From Corallococcus soli (GTDB taxonomy: Bacteria; Myxococcota; Myxococcia; Myxococcales; Myxococcaceae), in assembly GCF_014930455.1 (NCBI RefSeq), contig NZ_JAAIYO010000003.1, forward strand, positions 310,001 through 374,000: DNA of 64,000 nt, given 5' to 3'. Below are positions 10,254 to 20,240 of this stretch, piece after piece. The notes beneath the pieces are model-generated. The model made no database searches. It saw only the letters and a list, made by a program, of their open reading frames with translations, and was not told the DNA's origin. Positions within the stretch are counted from its first letter, which is position 1. Each line of letters begins with the position of its first letter. The position numbers were made by a program, and so were the translations under genes.

Positions 10254-11786
10254 ATGCAGCGCGTGCTGACCGCCGTCCAGATGCGTGAAGCCGAAGCGGC
10301 CGCCCAGGAGCGTCACGGGATGCCCTCCGGGTTGTTGATGGAGAACGCGGGCCGCGCGCTCGCGGACGCCGCCCGGAGCGTCGCGGGCCCGGGCGGGCGC
10401 TTCACCGTGCTCTGCGGCCCCGGCAACAACGGCGGGGACGGGCTCGTCGCCGCGCGCTTCCTCCTGGAGGGCGGCGCGCGCGTGGTGGTGTCGCTGGTGG
10501 GGGACGCGGCGAAGCTCACGGCGGAGTCGAAGCGCAACCTCCAGGCGCTGGAGGGCTTCGGTGAGTCGCCCCGCGCCTTCGAGGCGCTGCCGGAGGCGGG
10601 CGCGGGCGACGTGGTGGTGGATGCGCTCTTCGGCACCGGCCTGCGCCGCGCGCCGGAAGGGGCGTTCGCGGATGCGATTGGCACCGTGGCGCGGTGGCGG
10701 CGCGCGGGGGCGAGGGTGGTGGCGGCGGACGTGCCGTCAGGTCTCCAGAGCGACACCGCGGAGCCCTTCGCGCTGTGCGTGGAGGCGGACGTCACGGTGG
10801 CCTTCGGGTTCCTGAAGCCCGCGCATGAGCTGGAGCCCGGCGCGTCGCTGTGCGGGGACGTGCGGCGGGTGGACATCGGGCTGGGTGGGGAGTCCGCCCG
10901 GGCCGTGTCCGGCGCGGAGCTGCTGCGGGTGGAGGAGGAGGACGCGCGCGAGGTGATCCCCGCGCGCCGCGCGGACACGCACAAGGGCACCTACGGCCAC
11001 GTGCTGGTGGTGGCGGGCAGCCCCGGCAAGACGGGCGCTGCGGCCATGGTGGCGCTGTCGGCGCTGCGCAGCGGCGTGGGGCTGGTGACGGTGGCCGCGC
11101 GCGCGGAGGCGCTGCCGTGGGTGATGGCGCACTCGCCGGAGATCATGGGCATCGCGCTGCCGGGGGACGGGCCGCTGGGCAAGGGCGACCTGGAGGCGCT
11201 CCAGGCCGCGCTGGAGGGCAAGGACGCGCTGGTGATGGGACCGGGCATCCCCCGGGGGCCGGAGACGGGCGCGTTGATTGGCGACCTGCTGGCGACGGTG
11301 GACGTGCCCGCCGTGCTGGACGCGGACGCCCTCAACGCCGTCGCGGAGGACCTCACGGTGCTGCGCCGGGCGAAGGGCCCCGTGCTGCTCACGCCGCACC
11401 CGGGCGAGATGGCCCGGCTGTGGGGGCGGACCACCAAGGACGTGCAGCAGCACCGCGTGGGCGTGGCGCTGAACCTGGCCACGTCGCTCAACGTGACGGT
11501 GGTGCTCAAGGGCTCGCGCACGCTCATCGCGGAGCCGGGCGGGCGCGTGTTCATCAACCCCACGGGCAACGCGGGCATGGCCACGGGTGGCACGGGTGAC
11601 GTGCTGTCGGGCGTGTGCGGCGCGCTGCTCGCGCAGGGCATCAAGCTGCCCCGGGCCGCGTGGACGGCGGTGTACGCGCACGGGCTCGCGGGCGACCTCG
11701 CGGCGAAGCGGCGGGGCCTGATGGGCCTCATCGCCACGGACCTGCTGGAGGACCTGGGATCGGTCTGGCTGCGGTGGGGACGGTGA
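10254..11786 (+). CDS. nnr: Bifunctional NAD(P)HX epimerase / ADP-dependent dehydratase
   Basis: This fusion repairs hydrated NAD(P)H: the N-terminal YjeF_N domain epimerises NAD(P)HX and the C-terminal ribokinase-like domain dehydrates it. The 510-residue protein shows the epimerase motif GPGNNGGDG at 55-63. In the second domain it has the substrate/ATP-loop sequence NPTGNAGMATGGTGDVLSG around residue 446. Linker and order match the usual two-domain protein. The ATG at 10254 is chosen because AAGGA lies upstream and homology starts with VLTAVQMREAE. The stop overlaps the start of tsaE by 4 bp. Confidence 0.95.
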   Translation: MQRVLTAVQMREAEAAAQERHGMPSGLLMENAGRALADAARSVAGPGGRFTVLCGPGNNGGDGLVAARFLLEGGARVVVSLVGDAAKLTAESKRNLQALEGFGESPRAFEALPEAGAGDVVVDALFGTGLRRAPEGAFADAIGTVARWRRAGARVVAADVPSGLQSDTAEPFALCVEADVTVAFGFLKPAHELEPGASLCGDVRRVDIGLGGESARAVSGAELLRVEEEDAREVIPARRADTHKGTYGHVLVVAGSPGKTGAAAMVALSALRSGVGLVTVAARAEALPWVMAHSPEIMGIALPGDGPLGKGDLEALQAALEGKDALVMGPGIPRGPETGALIGDLLATVDVPAVLDADALNAVAEDLTVLRRAKGPVLLTPHPGEMARLWGRTTKDVQQHRVGVALNLATSLNVTVVLKGSRTLIAEPGGRVFINPTGNAGMATGGTGDVLSGVCGALLAQGIKLPRAAWTAVYAHGLAGDLAAKRRGLMGLIATDLLEDLGSVWLRWGR

Positions 11787-12262
11787 GCGGGCCCACGCGC
11801 ACGCGGCGCCTGGTGTCCCCATCCCCGGAGGAGACGCACCGGCTGGGCGTGAAGCTGGGAACGCTGCTGGCGCCCGGGGACTTCGTGGGCCTCGTGGGCG
11901 ACCTGGGCGCGGGCAAGACGCACCTGGTGCGCGGCGTGGCGGAGGGGGCGGGCGTGGCGAAGTCGGAGGTCGCGAGCCCCACCTTCGCCATCGTGTACCC
12001 GTACGAGGGCCGCATCCCGCTGTACCACGCGGACCTGTACCGACTGGCGGACTACGAGGAGCTGTACGCCACCGGCTTCGTGGACATGGTGGCGGACAAC
12101 GACCGCGCGATGCTGGTGGAGTGGCTGGACCGCATCCCCCAGGCCGCTCCGCGCGAGCACCTGCGCGTCACGCTGCGCCACGAAGGGGAGGCCGCGCGGA
12201 GCTTGGAAGCGGAGGCCTTCGGCGAGCGTCCCGCCGCGCTGCTGGAGGCGTGGCTCGGCTGA
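11783..12262 (+). CDS. tsaE: tRNA threonylcarbamoyladenosine biosynthesis ATPase TsaE
   Basis: TsaE is the ATPase partner of TsaB/TsaD in making t6A37 of ANN-decoding tRNAs. The 159-residue protein has Walker A GDLGAGKT at 39-46, the conserved SPTFAIVYPYEG and the LYHADLYRL stretch. The GTG at 11783 overlaps the nnr stop (GTGA), which favours translational coupling and fixes the start just ahead of the conserved N-terminus. The nnr-tsaE pairing is common in bacteria. Its 3' end runs into a tandem-repeat region. Confidence 0.93.
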   Translation: MSGPTRTRRLVSPSPEETHRLGVKLGTLLAPGDFVGLVGDLGAGKTHLVRGVAEGAGVAKSEVASPTFAIVYPYEGRIPLYHADLYRLADYEELYATGFVDMVADNDRAMLVEWLDRIPQAAPREHLRVTLRHEGEAARSLEAEAFGERPAALLEAWLG

Positions 12263-12283
12263 AGGAGGTCATCAGGCCTCGGG

Positions 12284-12471
12284 CCTCGAAGTCAGGCCTA
12301 GCGGAAGCAGCGCGGCTCAGTCAGTTCATGAGCCTCGACGTCAGGCATCGCGGAGGCAGCGCGGCTCAGTCAGTCCAGGAGCCTCGACGTCAGGCATGGC
12401 GGAGGCTGCGCGGCTCCGGCCATGAGCCTTGATGTCGGGTGCGGCGGGAAGCAGCGCCGTCAGGCCGCGCT
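12284..12471. repeat. 49-bp imperfect tandem repeat, about 3.7 copies
   Basis: Units begin at 12284, 12333, 12382 and 12427, each opening with CCTCGA-GTCAGGC or a variant, followed by GCGGA-GC-GCGCGGCT. The first two full units are 49 bp, the third is 45 bp, and the fourth is degenerate and runs into the 3' end of the amidotransferase gene. The CTCAGTCAGT segment within units 1 and 2 is itself a short repeat. The array fills the gap between the convergent genes tsaE and the amidotransferase. No protein is encoded there. Confidence 0.75.
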
Positions 12472-13335
12472 GCCCTGAGTCGGCTCGGGCGGACGCGGGC
12501 CCAGCACGCCTTCGGCCAGCGTCTGCACCTTCCAGCGGCGGAAGACGAGCCGCGCGTCCACGCCCACCACGTCCTCTTCATCCACCGGCACCCAGTGGGG
12601 GCCGCCGCACAGCGACTCGCTGGCGATGAGGAACTGCTGGAGCGGGACGTCCGTGTGCGGCGCGCGCAGCGCTTCGGGGCAGCCGCCGATGCCGGAGGAG
12701 ATGAAGAGCGTGCGGTTGCGGCGCGTGGCCACCATCGCCTCGCCGTCGGTGACGAGGAAGTTCATCGCGGAGCGCTCCTTCGGCTCGCGGCTCCCCGGCA
12801 CGTCCGTCATCGTGGACACGAGCGTCATCGTCTCCGCGAGCGCCCGCGCCATCGCCTCCGCGGGCACCGACCCGTCGAGCGGGCCCCACTCCGCGAGCCG
12901 CGTCAGGAACAAATAGAAGCAGCGCTCGCTGTCGGTGGTGCCCTTGATGTTGACGCGCAGCTCCGGGTGGATGAGCGCCTCCACGGCGGCCTTGTGCTTC
13001 GCGAACTCGCGCAGCGTGCCGTTGTGCACGAATGACCAGCGGCCGTAGTGGAACGGGTGCGAGTTGCGGATCTCCACCGCGCCCACGCTCGCGAGCCGGA
13101 TGTGCGCGACCACCGTGCGCGCGGACACCTGGCTCGACACGCGCTCGAAGTCAGGGTCGCTGTGCGCGGGACCCACACCATGCGCGACCAGCGGCGAGCA
13201 TTCCTGCCCGTACGAGGCGATGCCCCAGCCGTCCTTGTGCTCGCGCGACTGGATGAGGAGGGAATTCCTCTCCGTCACCAGGGCGGTATGGACAGCAGCG
13301 GGGACCGCGGATCTGAACCCAAATAGTCGGCACAT
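12460..13335 (-). CDS. Class II glutamine amidotransferase (YafJ-type)
   Basis: The 291-residue protein begins MCRLFGF, so that after removal of Met the catalytic N-terminal cysteine is exposed, as in Ntn-type class II amidotransferases. HKDGWGIASYG, VVAHIRLASVG, NSHPFHYGRWSFVHNGTL and NIKGTTDSERCFY are the conserved active-site and glutamine-binding segments of the YafJ/EgtC-like group. It is a stand-alone amidotransferase domain with no synthetase domain, and the acceptor is not known. It lies next to the hut genes on the same strand, but the 87-bp gap gives no firm evidence of one operon. Confidence 0.88.
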   Translation of the reverse strand: MCRLFGFRSAVPAAVHTALVTERNSLLIQSREHKDGWGIASYGQECSPLVAHGVGPAHSDPDFERVSSQVSARTVVAHIRLASVGAVEIRNSHPFHYGRWSFVHNGTLREFAKHKAAVEALIHPELRVNIKGTTDSERCFYLFLTRLAEWGPLDGSVPAEAMARALAETMTLVSTMTDVPGSREPKERSAMNFLVTDGEAMVATRRNRTLFISSGIGGCPEALRAPHTDVPLQQFLIASESLCGGPHWVPVDEEDVVGVDARLVFRRWKVQTLAEGVLGPRPPEPTQGSAA

Positions 13336-13422
13336 GGTGGCAGCTGATCTCTACAACGGCCGGCCCACGAGAGAAGTTCCACTTGCCCCCTCGGACGATG
13401 GCCGTTGTTCAGCGGCGCGCAC

Positions 13423-14697
13423 TCAGGGACAGCATTCCATCCGCGCGCGGCCCACCACCCGTCCACTCTTCACCACCACCCGCGCGTGGCTGATTCCCAG
13501 ATGATAGGGCAGGTGCCTGTAGCTGCGACAGCCGAAGACCACCAGGTCGCCCGCATCACCCACGGCCAGCCGCCCCTGCCGTTGCAACCCCAAGCACTGC
13601 GCGGCGCCCCGGGTGGCGGCCCAGTACGCCTCGGCGGCCGTCAGGCCGTTCTCCAGACAGGCGAGCCCCAGCACCAGCGCCAGGTTTTCCGTCATGGAGG
13701 AACCGGGGTTCACGTTGGAACCCAAAGCAATGTTGACGCCCGCGTCGCGCAGCTTCCGGCCGGGCGCGTAGGGGCGCATGCGCAGGAAGAGGGTGGAGGT
13801 GGGCACGAGCACGGCGGTGACGTTCGCGGCGGCGAGCGCGCGGACGCCTTCGTCCGTCACCTGCTCCAGGTGGTCCGCGCTGGAGGCCCCCACTTCGGCG
13901 GCAAGGGCGGAGGCCCCGCAGGCGGTGAGCTGGTCCGCGTGCAGGCGCGGCGTGAGGCCCAGCGCCTTGCCCGCGAGCAGCAGGCGGCGGGACTCGTCCA
14001 CGGTGAAGGCGCTGTCCTCCGTGAAGACGTCGCAGAAGCGCGCCAGTCCCTCGCGGGCCACCGCGGGGAGGATTTCATTGATGCACAGGTCCAGGTAGTC
14101 GCCCCGGCGCCCCTGGTACTCCGCCGGCACCGCGTGCGCGCACAGGAGCGTGGGCACCAGCTCCAGCGGGGACAGCGCGCCCAGGCGGCGCACCGCGCGC
14201 AGCATCTTCAGCTCGTGCTCCAGCGACAGGCCGTAGCCGCTCTTCACCTCCGCGGTCGTCACGCCCTGCGCGAGCAGCCGCTCCAGGCGGGGCAGGGCGA
14301 GCCGCGCGAGCTCCTCCTCGCTGGCCGCGCGCGTGGCGCCCACCGTGTTGACGATGCCGCCGCCCGCCTTCGCGATCTCCAGGTACGTGGCGCCCTGGTT
14401 GCGCAGGTCGAACTCCGCGGAGCGCTCCCCCGCGAAGACCAGGTGCGTGTGCGGATCCACGAAGCCCGGGCCCACGAAGCCGCCTTCGGCGTCGATGATC
14501 TCCGTCGCGTCCGTGAGCGCGCCCTTCGGCAGGTCCGCCTCCCTGCCCACGAAGGCCACGCGGCCCTGGCGCAGGCCCACGCACGCTGCGGGGCGCGGGG
14601 TGAGGGCGACTTCAGCGGGCTCGCGGTGCGTGCCCTCCACGGTGAGCACTTCGGACGTGTTGCGGATCCACAGGTCCAGGGCTTCGGTTTGCATCAC
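13423..14697 (-). CDS. hutI: Imidazolonepropionase
   Basis: HutI hydrolyses 4-imidazolone-5-propionate to N-formimino-glutamate in histidine degradation. The 424-residue amidohydrolase has the metal motif DPHTH (His83, His85), GATYLEIAKAGGGI, the LRADAQ-like segment ARLHADQLTACG, and SSADHLEQV. The GTG at 14697 is preferred because GGAGGA lies 8 bases upstream. ATG at 14694 is the alternative. The gene follows a lipoprotein gene by 2 bp and hutU by one gene, forming a minus-strand operon. No hutH or hutG is in the window. Confidence 0.95.
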   Translation of the reverse strand: MMQTEALDLWIRNTSEVLTVEGTHREPAEVALTPRPAACVGLRQGRVAFVGREADLPKGALTDATEIIDAEGGFVGPGFVDPHTHLVFAGERSAEFDLRNQGATYLEIAKAGGGIVNTVGATRAASEEELARLALPRLERLLAQGVTTAEVKSGYGLSLEHELKMLRAVRRLGALSPLELVPTLLCAHAVPAEYQGRRGDYLDLCINEILPAVAREGLARFCDVFTEDSAFTVDESRRLLLAGKALGLTPRLHADQLTACGASALAAEVGASSADHLEQVTDEGVRALAAANVTAVLVPTSTLFLRMRPYAPGRKLRDAGVNIALGSNVNPGSSMTENLALVLGLACLENGLTAAEAYWAATRGAAQCLGLQRQGRLAVGDAGDLVVFGCRSYRHLPYHLGISHARVVVKSGRVVGRARMECCP

Positions 14698-14699
14698 GG

Positions 14700-15431
14700 T
14701 CAGCGTCCTCCACGCACTCCAGCGATGGGCACGTTCCAGCTCGCTCCATTCGCGTGCGCCCGGCCGTAGCCGCCGGACACCTCCAGCTTCGACTTGCCTG
14801 CGCTCAACGAAATCTGCGCCGCCACCACCGCGCCGTAATAGAGGGCGGTCTGCTGCGAGCCGGGATTCACCAGCGACCGGTGCGCGCCCACGAAGGGCAC
14901 CAGCCCCAGCGACACGCCGGCCTCCGGCTGCACGGTGAAGGCACAGGTGCCCTCCAGGCCGAACAGGCTGTTCGTGCTGTCCGTCTCGCCCAGGCCGAAG
15001 TCCGACGCGCCCCGCACCGCGAACGCCGGGGCCAGGCCCACCGTCGGCGTACCGATGTAGTACGACAGGCCCGAATAGAGGCCGTAGCCCGGCACCGGCG
15101 CGAGGAAGAACTCCCCCTGGAGCCCGACGTGCAGCGACAGCCGCTCATCCAGCGGCAGCGTCACCGCGCCGTCGAAGGCGACGCCCCACTGCTCGGTGTC
15201 GAAGGGCTTCGCGTCGCCCTGGAAGGCGCCGTCCAGCTCCCCGCGCTCGGACAGCTGCGGGGCGTTGAGGCGGGGGCCGGTGCGGAAGCCGACCTGGTAG
15301 AAGCGCTCCGTGGAGAGGCCCGGCCCCATGCGCATCACCATGGGCCCGGTGGTGGTGGGCCTGCAGCCCGCGAGCACGCCCAACACCCCAGTCGTCACGA
15401 ACGCGAGGATCCGGCTTGGCATCCGGCGCAC
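14700..15431 (-). CDS. Lipoprotein of unknown function within the hut operon
   Basis: The 243-residue protein has a lipoprotein signal (RILAFVTTGVLGVLAGC, lipobox LAGC). The rest is Gly- and aromatic-rich with alternating hydrophobic residues (GVAFDGAVTLPLDERLSLHVGLQGEFFLAPV, YSGLSYYIGTP, LEVSGGYGRA), suggesting an outer-membrane-associated beta-rich fold. I do not recognise a family. It sits between hutU (1 bp gap) and hutI (2 bp gap), so it is almost certainly co-transcribed with them, which suggests a role at the surface in histidine or urocanate use. GTG at 15431 is used. ATG at 15422 would remove three residues. Confidence 0.75.
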   Translation of the reverse strand: MRRMPSRILAFVTTGVLGVLAGCRPTTTGPMVMRMGPGLSTERFYQVGFRTGPRLNAPQLSERGELDGAFQGDAKPFDTEQWGVAFDGAVTLPLDERLSLHVGLQGEFFLAPVPGYGLYSGLSYYIGTPTVGLAPAFAVRGASDFGLGETDSTNSLFGLEGTCAFTVQPEAGVSLGLVPFVGAHRSLVNPGSQQTALYYGAVVAAQISLSAGKSKLEVSGGYGRAHANGASWNVPIAGVRGGR

Positions 15432-15432
15432 T

Positions 15433-17088
<1,656 letters not shown>

Positions 17089-17219
17089 GCGGAGGACTCC
17101 TGGATAGGTGGCGCGGGAGAGGGCGCCCGGGCGGGCACCCTAACCGAACCTCCCACGTCGCGGGGGAACGCCGTGCGCGGCATGTCCCCTCGCGAACCCA
17201 GGCGGCTGGACGCCGTGCG

Positions 17220-17651
17220 TCAGTAGTCCTTGCGCGTCGTCACGGAGGCACTGAAGCCGTAGACCTCACCCGTCGTGTAGAACTTGAAGTAGCCGCCCAC
17301 AGCGGCGGTCAGTCCGTACGCGCTGCCAGTGCAGCCGCCGCAGACGAGCACGCCGTTGCGGCGGACGTTCCAGAGCCCCGTGATTTCATACGCGGTGGCC
17401 GTGCTGGCCGGAGAGCCGACGAGCTCGAAGTCGTACTCGTTGCCGCCCGCGAAGCCGTGGAAGTTCAGGAACGCGGTGCGGGTGGTCACGTTCCAGCTGA
17501 CCACCGCGTTGGAGCTCGTGACCGGGAGCGAGCCCGCGGTGTCGTCCTTCACGAACAGGCCCTTGCTGGACCAGATGCTGTGCACGTCCGCGGCCAGGGC
17601 AGGGAGGGACACCAGCAGCGCGGCGACGACGAGGGAGCGGAACGACTTCAT
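17220..17651 (-). CDS. Secreted protein of unknown function
   Basis: The 143-residue protein starts MKSFRSLVVAALLVSLPALA, a Sec signal peptide with probable cleavage after ALA. The mature part (about 123 residues) is beta-rich and hydrophilic, with a Cys pair in a VCGGC motif and many aromatic and Gly residues. I recognise no family. The ATG at 17651 is chosen because GGAGG lies 7 bases upstream. An upstream in-frame ATG (17678) would spoil the signal peptide. It diverges from the molybdoenzyme gene at 17853. Confidence 0.7.
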   Translation of the reverse strand: MKSFRSLVVAALLVSLPALAADVHSIWSSKGLFVKDDTAGSLPVTSSNAVVSWNVTTRTAFLNFHGFAGGNEYDFELVGSPASTATAYEITGLWNVRRNGVLVCGGCTGSAYGLTAAVGGYFKFYTTGEVYGFSASVTTRKDY

Positions 17652-17733
17652 GGGGGAACCTCCAAGAGGGGTGAACACGCGGTGTCGGGGGACACTGCGC
17701 GTGAACCCATCCTGCCTGAAGACCGCAAAGCTT

Positions 17734-17756
17734 GATAATGCTGCCTTGTCATTATT
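17734..17756. promoter_or_regulatory. AT-rich inverted repeat in a divergent promoter region
   Basis: GATAATG (17734-17740) and CATTATT (17750-17756) form a near-perfect inverted repeat 9 bp apart, in one of the few AT-rich patches of the window. It lies 83 bp upstream of the secreted-protein gene and 97 bp upstream of the molybdoenzyme gene, so it could be an operator for either. This is inference from position and symmetry only. Confidence 0.3.
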
Positions 17757-17852
17757 GACGGAGATTCCTGCTCAATCCCCGCGCTGTCGGGAAGTCGGGA
17801 GCGGGGTAGAGTCGCGCACCCGGAAGAGGAAGACCCGGCACGAAGGTGGGAC

Positions 17853-20240
17853 ATGGCCAAGGCACCACGACAGGGGGAGGACGCGGACGTGAAGGCGGAG
17901 GCCCTGGCGGTGCCGGCGGCCCAGCCACCCGTGGAGGCCCGGCCCCCGGACGTGGGGGACGTGAAGACGGTGGCGGGGGGCGCCTCCGCGGTGCTGCACG
18001 CGCTCAAGCACGTCCTGGGTGAAGCGGGGCCGTGGCGCGGCGGCAAGCTGCTCTGGAAGATCAACCAGACGGATGGCTTCGACTGTCCGGGGTGCGCGTG
18101 GCCGGATCCCTCTCACCGGTCCGCGAACGAGTACTGCGAAAACGGCGCGAAGGCGGTGGCGGAGGAGGGGACGCGCGAGCGCGTGACGCCGGAGTTCTTC
18201 CGCGAGTGGAGCGTGGCGAAGCTCGCAGAGCAGTCGGACCTGTGGCTGGGCAAGGCGGGGCGGCTGACGCACCCGATGGTGCTGCGCGAGGGCGCCACGC
18301 ACTACGAGCCCGTGTCCTGGGAGGACGCGTTCGCGCTGGTGGCGGAGGAGCTGAACGCGCTGGGGTCGCCGGACGAGGCGTGCTTCTACACGTCCGGCCG
18401 CACGAGCAACGAAGCCGCGTTCCTGTACCAGTTGTTCGTGCGGCAGTTCGGCACCAACAACCTGCCGGACTGCTCCAACATGTGCCACGAGTCCAGCGGC
18501 ACGGGCCTCACGGAGACGCTGGGCATTGGCAAGGGCTCCGTCACGCTGGAGGACTTCGACCACGCGCAGGCCATCTTCGTGATTGGCCAGAACCCGGGGA
18601 CGAACCACCCGCGCATGCTGACGGCGCTCCAGGCCGCCGCGCGCCGGGGCTGTGAGATCGTCAGCATCAACCCGCTGCCGGAGGCGGGGCTCAACCGCTT
18701 CAAGCACCCGCAGGAGGTCCTGCACCTGCTGGGCCCGGGCACCGCGCTCAACAAGCTGTTCCTCCAGGTGCGCATCAACGGCGACGTCGCGCTCCTCCAG
18801 GGGCTGGGCAAGGCGCTGCTGGAGCGCGAGGCGAAGGCGCCGGGCACCGTGGTGGACCGGGCGTTCGTCGAGGGCAGGACGGCGGGCTTCGACGCCTACG
18901 CGGCGCACCTCGCCACGGTGTCGTGGGACGACGTGGTGGAGCAGGGCGGCGTGCCCCGCGACCAGATCGAGGCCGCGGCGGACATCCTGGCGCGCTCCGA
19001 GCGCACCATCTTCTGCTGGGCCATGGGCCTCACCCAGCACCGCAACGCGGTGGGCAACGTGCAGGAGGTGGTCAACCTGACGCTCCTGCGCGGGAGCATT
19101 GGCAAGGCGGGCGCGGGCGTGTGCCCGGTGCGTGGCCACAGCAACGTGCAGGGCGACCGCACCATGGGCATCTGGGAGCACCCCCGGCCCGCGTTCCTGG
19201 ATGCGCTGGAGCGCGAGTTCGCCTTCTCGCCGCCGCGCGAGCCCGGCCTGGACACGGTGGGCACGCTCAAGGCCCTGCACGACGGACGGGTGAAGGTGTT
19301 CTTCGCGCTGGGCGGCAACTTCCTGTCGGCCACGCCGGACACGGAGTTCACCGCGGCGGGGCTGCGACGCGCGCGCCTCACGGTGCAGGTGTCCACCAAG
19401 CTCAACCGCGCGCACCTGGTGCACGGAAGGCGCGCGTTGATCCTCCCGTGCCTGGGCCGCACCGAACACGACGTGCAGGCCACGGGGCGGCAGTTCGTCA
19501 CCGTGGAGGACTCCATGGGGATGGTGCACGCGTCGCGCGGCGCGGTGACGCCCGCGTCCGAGCACCTGCTCAGCGAGCCCGTCATCGTCGCGCGGCTGGC
19601 GCACGCGGTGCTGGGGACGCGCTCGACGGTGCCCTGGCTGTCGCTGGTGGAGGACTACGACCTGGTGCGCGAGCGCATCTCGCGCTGCATCCCGGGCTTC
19701 GACGACTTCAACCGCCGCGTGCGCGAGCCCGGGGGCTTCGCGCTGCCCAACGGCCCGCGCGAGGGGCGCTTCCCCACGCCGGACGGCAAGGCCCACTTCA
19801 CCGTGCACGCCATGCCGCGCCTGGAGCTGGGGCCCGGCCAGCTGCTGATGATGACGCTGCGCTCGCATGATCAATACAACACCACCGTGTATGGCCTGGA
19901 CGACCGCTACCGGGGCATCCACCAGGGCCGGCGCGTGGTGTTCCTGCACCCGGAGGACGTGAAGGCGCGGGGGCTGACGGCGGGGCAGCTGGTGGACCTC
20001 ACCAGCCACTTCCAGGGGGAGACGCGCGTGGCCCGGGAGTTCCGGGTGGTGCCGTACAACATCCCCCGCTCGTGCGCGGCCACGTACTTCCCGGAGGCGA
20101 ACGTGCTGGTGCCGGTGGACAGCCACGCGGAGAAGAGCCGCACGCCCACGTCGAAGTCCGTCGTCATCACCGTGGCCCCCAGTCCGGGCGCCGGGGCCTC
20201 GTCGCAAGCCGGCGCTCCGGATGACGCGAGGCCCGGGTGA
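17853..20240 (+). CDS. FdhF/YdeP family molybdopterin oxidoreductase
   Basis: The 795-residue protein belongs to the formate-dehydrogenase-alpha-like YdeP family. The N-terminal iron-sulphur/cofactor region has DCPGCAWPD (Cys78, Cys81) and YCENGAKA (Cys95). NMCHESSGTGLTETLGIGKGSVTLEDF and FVIGQNPGTNHPRML are the molybdopterin-guanine-dinucleotide binding segments, and the C-terminal MopB domain contains LRSHDQYNTTVYGLDDRYRG. There is no in-frame TGA or selenocysteine. The physiological substrate of this family is not established (E. coli YdeP has been linked to acid resistance). The stop overlaps the next gene by 4 bp. Confidence 0.9.
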   Translation: MAKAPRQGEDADVKAEALAVPAAQPPVEARPPDVGDVKTVAGGASAVLHALKHVLGEAGPWRGGKLLWKINQTDGFDCPGCAWPDPSHRSANEYCENGAKAVAEEGTRERVTPEFFREWSVAKLAEQSDLWLGKAGRLTHPMVLREGATHYEPVSWEDAFALVAEELNALGSPDEACFYTSGRTSNEAAFLYQLFVRQFGTNNLPDCSNMCHESSGTGLTETLGIGKGSVTLEDFDHAQAIFVIGQNPGTNHPRMLTALQAAARRGCEIVSINPLPEAGLNRFKHPQEVLHLLGPGTALNKLFLQVRINGDVALLQGLGKALLEREAKAPGTVVDRAFVEGRTAGFDAYAAHLATVSWDDVVEQGGVPRDQIEAAADILARSERTIFCWAMGLTQHRNAVGNVQEVVNLTLLRGSIGKAGAGVCPVRGHSNVQGDRTMGIWEHPRPAFLDALEREFAFSPPREPGLDTVGTLKALHDGRVKVFFALGGNFLSATPDTEFTAAGLRRARLTVQVSTKLNRAHLVHGRRALILPCLGRTEHDVQATGRQFVTVEDSMGMVHASRGAVTPASEHLLSEPVIVARLAHAVLGTRSTVPWLSLVEDYDLVRERISRCIPGFDDFNRRVREPGGFALPNGPREGRFPTPDGKAHFTVHAMPRLELGPGQLLMMTLRSHDQYNTTVYGLDDRYRGIHQGRRVVFLHPEDVKARGLTAGQLVDLTSHFQGETRVAREFRVVPYNIPRSCAATYFPEANVLVPVDSHAEKSRTPTSKSVVITVAPSPGAGASSQAGAPDDARPG

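Noticed and set aside
12284-12471. Tandem repeat considered as a CRISPR array
   Set aside because: The units follow each other without unique spacers, are imperfect, and no cas genes are present.
17853-20240. Possible selenocysteine formate dehydrogenase
   Set aside because: The frame has no internal TGA, and its motifs fit the YdeP group rather than true formate dehydrogenases.
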